Assembly (NCBI RefSeq): GCF_001043005.1
Contig: NZ_JYKZ01000015.1
Location: 37,252-101,251, forward strand
Source of the DNA: Pseudomonas psychrophila
Lineage (GTDB): Bacteria > Pseudomonadota > Gammaproteobacteria > Pseudomonadales > Pseudomonadaceae
Direction of reading: 5' to 3'
Length of the DNA: 64,000 nt
The position numbers were made by a program, and so were the translations under genes. Numbering within the stretch: the first letter of the stretch is position 1; the number at the start of each line of letters is the position of its first letter. The notes under the pieces were generated by a model. The model was not told the DNA's origin. It did not search any database and saw only the letters and a program-made list of their open reading frames with translations. Of the stretch, positions 58,373-64,000 are shown piece after piece.

Positions 58373-59863
58373 TTAGAGCTTGATCCAGGTGGCCTTGAGC
58401 TCGGTGTATTTGTCGAACGCGTGCAGCGACTTATCCCGACCATTACCCGACTGTTTGAACCCGCCAAACGGTGCCGTCATGTCGCCGCCGTCGTACTGGT
58501 TGACCCATACGCTGCCGGCGCGCAAGCCGCGAGCAAAGGTGTGGGCCTTGCTCAAGTTGCTGGTCCATACGCCTGCGGCCAGGCCGTAGATGCAGTCATT
58601 GGCTATCTCCAGCGCTTGCTGCTCGGTGTCGAAGGTGATCAGCGACAGTACCGAGCCAAAGATCTCTTCCCGGGCGATGGTCATGGCGTTGGTCACACCG
58701 TCAAAAATGGCCGGTTCCACGTACAGGCCTCCAGTGTCTTCGAGGGTGCGATTGCCGCCTGTGATGAGTTGTGCACCCTGGTCCTTGCCGATCTGGATGT
58801 AGCGCAGCACGGATTCCATTTGGCGCTGATCGACGACGGCACCCACGGTGGTCGCCGGGTCCAGGGCATGCCCCGGTTTCCAGGCTTGCAAGGCCTGCAC
58901 CAGTAAGGGAATGAATTGCTCGCGGATCGATCGCTCCACCAGGAGGCGCGAACCTGCGGTGCAGACTTCGCCCTGGTTAAAGGCAATGGCGCTGGCGGCT
59001 GCTTGCGCGGCGGCGGGCAAATCCGGCGCGTCGGCAAACACCACGTTAGGGCTCTTGCCGCCCGCCTCGAGCCACACCCGCTTCATGTTGCTCTGGCCCG
59101 CGTAGATCAGGAGTTGCTTGGCAATGGCTGTCGAGCCGGTGAAGGCCAGGACGTCGACGTCCATGTGCAACGCAAGCGCTTTGCCGACGGTGTGCCCCAA
59201 GCCCGGCAGGACGTTGAACACGCCTTTTGGGATACCGGCGTCCAGTGCCAGCTGAGCGATACGGATCGCCGTGAGTGGCGATTTTTCAGACGGTTTGAGG
59301 ATGAACGAGTTGCCTGCCGCCAAGGCCGGGGCGAACTTCCAGCTGGCCATGATCAGCGGAAAGTTCCACGGCACGATGGCCGCGACAACACCTGCAGGCT
59401 CACGGGTGATGAGACCCAGTTGATCGTGGGGGGTGGGCGCGACTTCGTCGTAGATTTTGTCGATGGCTTCGGCGTTCCAGCGAATCGCGTTGGCGGTCGC
59501 CGGGATATCGATGGTCATGGAGTCGCTGATGGGCTTGCCCATGTCCAGGGTTTCCAGCAGCGCCAGTTCTTCCTGGTTGGCCAGAATCAAGTCGGAAAAA
59601 CGAATCAGGATGCGTTTGCGCTCAGCCGGGGCGAGCCTGGCCCAGACGCCGGATTCAAACGCCTTGCGAGCAACGATCACCGCCGCATTGGCGTCGGCTT
59701 CGTCGGTGCTGGCGACGTTCGCCAGAAAGCGACCGTCCACCGGGCTCATGCATTCGAAGGTTTCGCCGCTGAGTGCGGGGCGGTATTGACCATCAATGAA
59801 TGCCCGGCCTTCTAGTGTCAAAGACTGAAAGCGTTGCTCCCAGTCACTGCGAGTGTTTGCCAT
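58373..59863 (-). CDS. puuC: Gamma-glutamyl-gamma-aminobutyraldehyde dehydrogenase
   Basis: The protein has 496 residues of the ALDH superfamily: PWNFPLIMASWKFAPAL, FTGSTAIAKQLL (NAD motif), Glu in LEAGGKSPNVVF and catalytic Cys in NQGEVCTAGSRLLVE. It makes gamma-glutamyl-GABA. It is between puuA and puuB, as in a puu operon. Other ALDHs share these motifs; the gene order decides the call. Confidence 0.9.
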   Translation of the reverse strand: MANTRSDWEQRFQSLTLEGRAFIDGQYRPALSGETFECMSPVDGRFLANVASTDEADANAAVIVARKAFESGVWARLAPAERKRILIRFSDLILANQEELALLETLDMGKPISDSMTIDIPATANAIRWNAEAIDKIYDEVAPTPHDQLGLITREPAGVVAAIVPWNFPLIMASWKFAPALAAGNSFILKPSEKSPLTAIRIAQLALDAGIPKGVFNVLPGLGHTVGKALALHMDVDVLAFTGSTAIAKQLLIYAGQSNMKRVWLEAGGKSPNVVFADAPDLPAAAQAAASAIAFNQGEVCTAGSRLLVERSIREQFIPLLVQALQAWKPGHALDPATTVGAVVDQRQMESVLRYIQIGKDQGAQLITGGNRTLEDTGGLYVEPAIFDGVTNAMTIAREEIFGSVLSLITFDTEQQALEIANDCIYGLAAGVWTSNLSKAHTFARGLRAGSVWVNQYDGGDMTAPFGGFKQSGNGRDKSLHAFDKYTELKATWIKL

Positions 59864-59941
59864 TGGAGTGACTCGATACAGTGGGAAATGGGGTCGCGGG
59901 ACGCGGAGTCGACCCCTCTACGATTCGAAACGCACAGGCAC

Positions 59942-60034
59942 CGGGGGAGTGGGCTTGCCCGCGATAGCGCTGTGTCAGACGACATCTATGCTGGATGTGC
60001 CGACGTCATCGCGGGCAAGCCCGGCTCCCACAGG
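59942..60034. repeat. REP pair between puuA and puuC
   Basis: GGGGAGTGGGCTTGCCCGCGATAGC and its inverted partner ATCGCGGGCAAGCCCGGCTCCCAC enclose about 45 bases, downstream of the puuA stop. Confidence 0.88.
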
Positions 60035-60045
60035 AGGCGGGTCGA

Positions 60046-61422
60046 TCAAACGGTGTGCAAGTACCAGTTGTACTCAAGGTCCGAGATGGAGTTCTCGAAC
60101 TCGGCGAGTTCGCTTTCCTTGCAGGCGACGAATACGTCGATGTACAGCGGGTCGATGTACTTGGCCATGACTTCGCTGTCGTCCAGTTCGCGCAATGCGT
60201 CACGCAGGTTGTTCGGCAGGCTCTGTTCGTTCTGCTCGTAGCTGTTGCCTTCTACCGGTGGGCCCGGCTCGATTTCGTTGGTCAGGCCATGGTGAATGCC
60301 GGCCAGCACAGAGGCCATCAGCAGATACGGGTTGGCATCGGCGCCGGCGACGCGGTGTTCGATGCGCACCGAATCGGCAGAACCGGTTGGCACACGCACC
60401 GCCACGGTACGGTTATCGATGCCCCAGCTTGGCGAGTTCGGTACATAGAACTGTGCACCGAAACGACGGTATGAGTTCACGTTCGGGCAAAGGAAGGCCA
60501 TCTGCGCGGGCAGGGTCTCCAGCACACCGCCGATGGCGTGACGCAATGCGGCGTTCTGCTCGGGATCCTCGCTGGCAAAGATGTTGTTGCCTTCTTTGTC
60601 GAGAATCGAAATGTGCACGTGCAGCCCGTTGCCCGCCTGGCCCGGATACGGCTTGGCCATGAAGGTGGTGTCCATCTCATGGTCGTAGGCGATGTTTTTC
60701 ACCAGACGCTTGAGCAGTACCGCGTAGTCGCAGGCCTTGATGGGGTCGGACACGTGATGCAGGTTGACTTCGAACTGGGCCGGGGCACTTTCCTTGACGA
60801 TGGCGTCAGCCGGAATGCCTTGTTCTTTCGCGCCTTCAAGAATGTCCTGGAGGCAGTCAACGTATTCGTCCAGGTCATCGATCAAGTACACCTGGGTCGA
60901 CATTGGACGCTTGCCTGACACCGGTGACCGTGGCGATTGCGGGCGGCCGTTCACGTTGTCCTGGTCGATCAGGTAGAACTCGAGTTCAAAGGCTGCACAT
61001 ATCGTCAGGCCCATGTCATCGAATTTGGAAACGACCTGGCGCAGCACTTCACGCGGGTCAGCGAAGAAAGGCTGGCCTTCGAGTTCGTGCATGGTCATTA
61101 GCAATTGTGCCGTCGGGCGCTTCTGCCAGGGCTCGATGCACAGGGTATTGGGAATGGGGTAGCAGATACGGTCCGAGTCACCGATATCCAGACCCAGGCC
61201 GGTGCTTTCCACCGTAGAACCGTTGATATCAAGCGCAAACAAAGAGGCCGGCAGGTTGATGCCTTTCTCGTAAACCTTGTGGAGACTGGTGCGCTCGATG
61301 CGCTTGCCGCGCACCACGCCGTTCATATCCGCAATGAGAAGGTCGACGTACAAAACCTCAGGATATTTCTTAAGGAATGCGTTCGCTTCATTGAGCTGAA
61401 CTGCGCGCAGGGGAACTGACAT
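60046..61422 (-). CDS. puuA: Gamma-glutamylputrescine synthetase (glutamine-synthetase family)
   Basis: The protein has 458 residues. Glutamine-synthetase marks are FELEFYLID (metal Glu), GNGLHVHISI, RFGAQFYVPNSPSWGIDNR and RIEHRVAGADANPYL. Members of this clade ligate glutamate to putrescine or other amines. With puuB and puuC downstream and puuD divergent, PuuA is the obvious call; close paralogs (SpuB, SpuI) use other polyamines. The promoter region upstream (61423-61700) contains TATTATGTTA twice (61431 and 61443), a possible operator. Confidence 0.88.
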   Translation of the reverse strand: MSVPLRAVQLNEANAFLKKYPEVLYVDLLIADMNGVVRGKRIERTSLHKVYEKGINLPASLFALDINGSTVESTGLGLDIGDSDRICYPIPNTLCIEPWQKRPTAQLLMTMHELEGQPFFADPREVLRQVVSKFDDMGLTICAAFELEFYLIDQDNVNGRPQSPRSPVSGKRPMSTQVYLIDDLDEYVDCLQDILEGAKEQGIPADAIVKESAPAQFEVNLHHVSDPIKACDYAVLLKRLVKNIAYDHEMDTTFMAKPYPGQAGNGLHVHISILDKEGNNIFASEDPEQNAALRHAIGGVLETLPAQMAFLCPNVNSYRRFGAQFYVPNSPSWGIDNRTVAVRVPTGSADSVRIEHRVAGADANPYLLMASVLAGIHHGLTNEIEPGPPVEGNSYEQNEQSLPNNLRDALRELDDSEVMAKYIDPLYIDVFVACKESELAEFENSISDLEYNWYLHTV

Positions 61423-61430
61423 GATGCACC

Positions 61431-61451
61431 TATTATGTTAATTATTATGTT
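61431..61451. promoter_or_regulatory. Direct repeat upstream of puuA, candidate operator
   Basis: TATTATGTT occurs twice with a 12-base period, immediately before the puuA start region in the puuA-puuD divergent gap. PuuR is encoded nearby, but the repeat does not clearly equal the E. coli PuuR box. Confidence 0.4.
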
Positions 61452-61700
61452 CACTGCCCTTTCACGAGCTCAGTCAATCCGAAAGGTTTAGTGAAGTCAA
61501 TAGCGAACACCTCGTCTTAAAACGTTATTTTTAAGGCCGTATAAGAGCTTTTTGGTCCCGGATAAGCCGTTTGAAGCGCGCCGGAGATGATGATTGGCCT
61601 TGAGGTGTTTTAGATTTTTTACATTGGAGTTGTTAATTAAAATCAACAAGACTAAGCTCCGGAAAAGCTCGTTCAAGTGTGAAACTTCGAGGTGATAAAA

Positions 61701-62462
61701 ATGGCACTCAAGCCATTGATCGGCGTTACTGCATGCGTCAAACAGATTGGCCTGCACCCTTACCACGTCAGCGGCGACAAGTACTTGCGTGCTGTCAGCA
61801 TCGCTTCGCTGGGGTTACCGGTGATCATTCCTTCCCTGGCGCAACTGACCGAAACAGATGAGCTGCTCGCTCATCTGGATGGTCTGTTGCTCACGGGCTC
61901 GCCTTCGAATGTGGAGCCGTTCCACTATCAAGGTTCCGCCAGCGCTCCGGGTACGGATCACGATCCGGCGCGCGATGCCACAACCCTTCCTCTGTTGCGT
62001 GCAGCCATTGCTGCGGGCGTTCCGGTGCTCGGTATTTGCCGGGGGTTTCAGGAAATGAACGTGGCGTTCGGTGGCAGCCTGCATCAGAAGGTTCACGAGC
62101 TCCCGGGCTTTCTCGATCACCGCGAAGCGGATCACCCGGACCTGGCCGTGCAGTACGCACCGGCGCATGGGGTTGAGGTGCAGCCGGGTGGTGTATTCGA
62201 TGCGCTGGGTTTGCCCCGAACGTTCCAGGTCAATTCGATTCACAGCCAAGGTATTGATCGGCTTGCTCCTGGCCTGCGTGCCGAAGCCGTTGCACCGGAT
62301 GGACTGATCGAGGCGGTTAGCGTCGAGTCCAGCAAGGCGTTTGCCGTGGGTGTGCAATGGCACCCGGAATGGCAGGTTCAAGACAATCCTGTCTACTTGA
62401 GTATTTTTCAGGCGTTTGGCGATGCATGCCGACAACGGGCATCTCTTCGTTATTCGCGCTGA
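61701..62462 (+). CDS. puuD: Gamma-glutamyl-gamma-aminobutyrate hydrolase
   Basis: The protein has 253 residues of the class I glutamine amidotransferase-like fold: nucleophile Cys in VLGICRGFQEMNVAFGG (near 113), His-Glu in VGVQWHPEWQVQ (near 225), and LLTGSPSNVEP. It releases GABA and glutamate, ending the Puu route. AGGTG lies before ATG 61701; a GTG at 61692 is less likely. It is divergent from puuA and 214 bases before the transporter ATPase gene; that gap shows no gene. Confidence 0.92.
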   Translation: MALKPLIGVTACVKQIGLHPYHVSGDKYLRAVSIASLGLPVIIPSLAQLTETDELLAHLDGLLLTGSPSNVEPFHYQGSASAPGTDHDPARDATTLPLLRAAIAAGVPVLGICRGFQEMNVAFGGSLHQKVHELPGFLDHREADHPDLAVQYAPAHGVEVQPGGVFDALGLPRTFQVNSIHSQGIDRLAPGLRAEAVAPDGLIEAVSVESSKAFAVGVQWHPEWQVQDNPVYLSIFQAFGDACRQRASLRYSR

Positions 62463-62676
62463 CTGACGATTTTTATTTTCGCGTATTGATTTGGCTGTCT
62501 GCGTAAGCAGGTGGGCGGGTCTTTGCGTGTCATTCCCCACCACAACACACCGCGATAACAACAAGTACTACCAGGTTGCCGGAAGGTCGGCGCCGAATAA
62601 GCCCGTTCGCAGCGGGTTATCCACTACTAAGTCGGGCCGCGTTGGCCTGGCGACTGAAACCTGTTGGGAGTTTCAT

Positions 62677-63819
62677 ATGGCAAACGCCTCCAGTACCTAT
62701 AGGAAGGCTCTTGAAGGTCACCAGGCACCGAAAAAAGTGTTGGTAAAAGTCGATCGAGTCACCAAGAAGTTCGACGAAACCATCGCTGTTGACGATGTGT
62801 CCCTGGAGATCCATCAAGGTGAAATCTTCGCCCTGCTCGGAGGTTCCGGCTCCGGAAAATCGACCTTGCTGCGCATGCTGGCAGGCTTCGAGCGCCCAAC
62901 AGAGGGCCGTATTTTCCTCGACGGTGTAGACATCACTGACATGCCGCCCTACGAGCGGCCGATCAATATGATGTTTCAGTCTTACGCGCTGTTCCCGCAC
63001 ATGACGGTGGCGCAGAACATCGCCTTTGGCTTGAAGCAGGACCGTTTGTCCGCCAGTGACATTGAGGCTCGCGTTGAGGAAATGCTGCGACTGGTGCACA
63101 TGACCCAGTACGCCAAACGCAAGCCGCACCAATTGTCCGGTGGTCAGCGTCAGCGCGTGGCCCTGGCCCGTTCGCTGGCCAAGCGCCCGAAACTGCTGCT
63201 GCTCGATGAGCCGATGGGCGCGCTGGACAAAAAACTGCGCTCGCAGATGCAACTGGAACTGGTGGAGATCATCGAGCGGGTTGGCGTGACCTGTGTGATG
63301 GTGACCCATGACCAGGAAGAAGCCATGACCATGGCTGAGCGTATCGCCATCATGCACCTGGGCTGGATCGCTCAAATCGGTAGCCCGGTCGACATCTATG
63401 AAGCGCCTGTCAGCCGAATGGTGTGCGAGTTCATCGGCAACGTGAACTCCTTTGACGGTTCGGTCATTGATGACGAGGAGGGCTACGCGATCATCCACAG
63501 CCCGGAACTGGATCAAAAGATCTACGTGGGCCACGGCGTGACGACGTCGCTGCAGGACAAATCGATTACCTACGCCATCCGCCCCGAAAAAATGCTGGTC
63601 AGCACCCTCAAGCCCGAGTCGGCCTACAACTGGTCCCACGGCAAGGTGCATGACATCGCCTACCTGGGTGGTCACTCGGTGTTTTATGTGGAACTGCCCG
63701 GGGGCAAGATCGTCCAGTCGTTCATGGCCAACGCCGAGCGCCGTGGCGCGCGTCCTACCTGGGATGACGAAGTCTACGTGTGGTGGGAAGACGACAGCGG
63801 CGTGGTACTGCGCTCATGA
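62677..63819 (+). CDS. potG: Polyamine ABC transporter ATPase (PotA/PotG/SpuF type)
   Basis: The protein has 380 residues. The ATPase domain (24-255) has GGSGSGKSTLLRML, LSGGQRQRVALAR, LLLLDEPMGALD and VTHDQEEAMTMAERIAIM; the C-terminal TOBE-type domain (290-380) fits the spermidine/putrescine subgroup (YAIRPEKM). ATG 62677 follows TGGGAG; the open frame before it carries no family sequence. It overlaps the next permease start (ATGA). No binding-protein gene precedes it here. Confidence 0.9.
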   Translation: MANASSTYRKALEGHQAPKKVLVKVDRVTKKFDETIAVDDVSLEIHQGEIFALLGGSGSGKSTLLRMLAGFERPTEGRIFLDGVDITDMPPYERPINMMFQSYALFPHMTVAQNIAFGLKQDRLSASDIEARVEEMLRLVHMTQYAKRKPHQLSGGQRQRVALARSLAKRPKLLLLDEPMGALDKKLRSQMQLELVEIIERVGVTCVMVTHDQEEAMTMAERIAIMHLGWIAQIGSPVDIYEAPVSRMVCEFIGNVNSFDGSVIDDEEGYAIIHSPELDQKIYVGHGVTTSLQDKSITYAIRPEKMLVSTLKPESAYNWSHGKVHDIAYLGGHSVFYVELPGGKIVQSFMANAERRGARPTWDDEVYVWWEDDSGVVLRS

Positions 63820-64000
63820 ACATGCGAAAGCTTAAACGCCGACTGCAACGAATAACCCCCGGTGGCCGTCAGATGGTCATCGGGATTCCATTCCTGTGGC
63901 TGTTTTTGTTTTTCATGCTGCCGTTCTTCATTGTGTTGAAGATCAGCTTTGCTGAAGCCGACGTCGCAATCCCGCCGTATACCGAGATCTACAGCTACGT
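63816..64000 (+). CDS. potH: Polyamine ABC transporter permease, N-terminus only
   Basis: The frame is open to the window edge (61 codons seen). The start overlaps the ATPase stop; a second ATG lies at 63822. MVIGIPFLWLFLFFMLPFFIV is the first membrane segment, followed by LKISFAEADVAIPPYT, typical of PotB/PotH permeases. The remainder, the partner permease and any binding protein should lie beyond the window. Confidence 0.87.
   Translation, partial: MNMRKLKRRLQRITPGGRQMVIGIPFLWLFLFFMLPFFIVLKISFAEADVAIPPYTEIYSY

Noticed and set aside
7767..60034. REP repeats as a possible CRISPR array or phage attachment sites
   Set aside because: The repeats are dispersed, inverted and extragenic with no regular spacers, integrase or tRNA nearby; they match Pseudomonas REP elements.

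Overview
The window looks like the chromosome of a fluorescent Pseudomonas (P. fluorescens/putida type). The evidence is high GC, about a dozen copies of a Pseudomonas REP element whose core is GTGGGAGCGAGCCTGCTCGCGA, and gene orders known from that genus (cobA-nasA-nirD-nirB-PP2C/kinase-narK-nasT-nasS; alkylsulfatase/sulfonate clusters; puu polyamine genes). No rRNA, tRNA, CRISPR array, IS element or prophage was seen.

Layout. (1) 1-7750: a Ter stress-response locus. A four-gene biosynthetic module (HAD phosphoesterase, PRTase/Pelota StiP-family protein, CitE-like aldolase, HAD-IB phosphatase) leads into terZABCDE and a strong terminator. (2) 7864-15727: a large autotransporter, divergent from a 1570-aa SF1 helicase with a C-terminal Vsr/DUF559-like nuclease domain, a candidate DNA-processing or defence protein beside the Ter genes. 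(3) 16029-21094: galactarate/glucarate catabolism (FCD regulator, kdgD, MFS transporter, garD). (4) 21124-33011: nitrate assimilation: cobA, nasA, nirD, nirB, a PP2C-kinase fusion, the nitrate transporter and the NasT/NasS regulators. The nirB and narK leaders each carry a sigma54 promoter, two hexaloop hairpins with A1 and G4 (the ANTAR target) and an intrinsic terminator, so NasT probably acts on both in cis to its own locus. Next to cobA is a 270-bp tandem duplication of REP plus cobA 3' end.

(5) 33134-35501: a small accessory stretch: relBE toxin-antitoxin with a palindromic operator, a highly structured leader RNA with an upstream ORF ahead of a DUF6124-like gene, and an NYN-domain RNase gene placed behind its own intrinsic terminator. 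(6) 35704-54972: a sulfur-scavenging island: AtsK-like dioxygenase, three ABC transporters, two flavin-dependent monooxygenases, a DszC/SfnB-like oxidoreductase, a cupin regulator and an aldo-keto reductase. (7) 55080-56160: an AT-rich patch with a mannose-binding-lectin gene broken by an amber codon and a tiny lipoprotein. (8) 56280-64000: putrescine use: PuuR-like regulator, puuB, puuC, puuA, divergent puuD, then a polyamine ABC ATPase and a permease cut off by the window edge.

The most unusual items are the two ANTAR attenuators (one with a terminator that physically overlaps the second hexaloop hairpin), the DUF6124 leader with mutually exclusive pairings that can hide the ribosome binding site, the attenuator in front of the NYN gene, and the helicase-nuclease next to Ter. 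All calls were made by reading; no database search was run.
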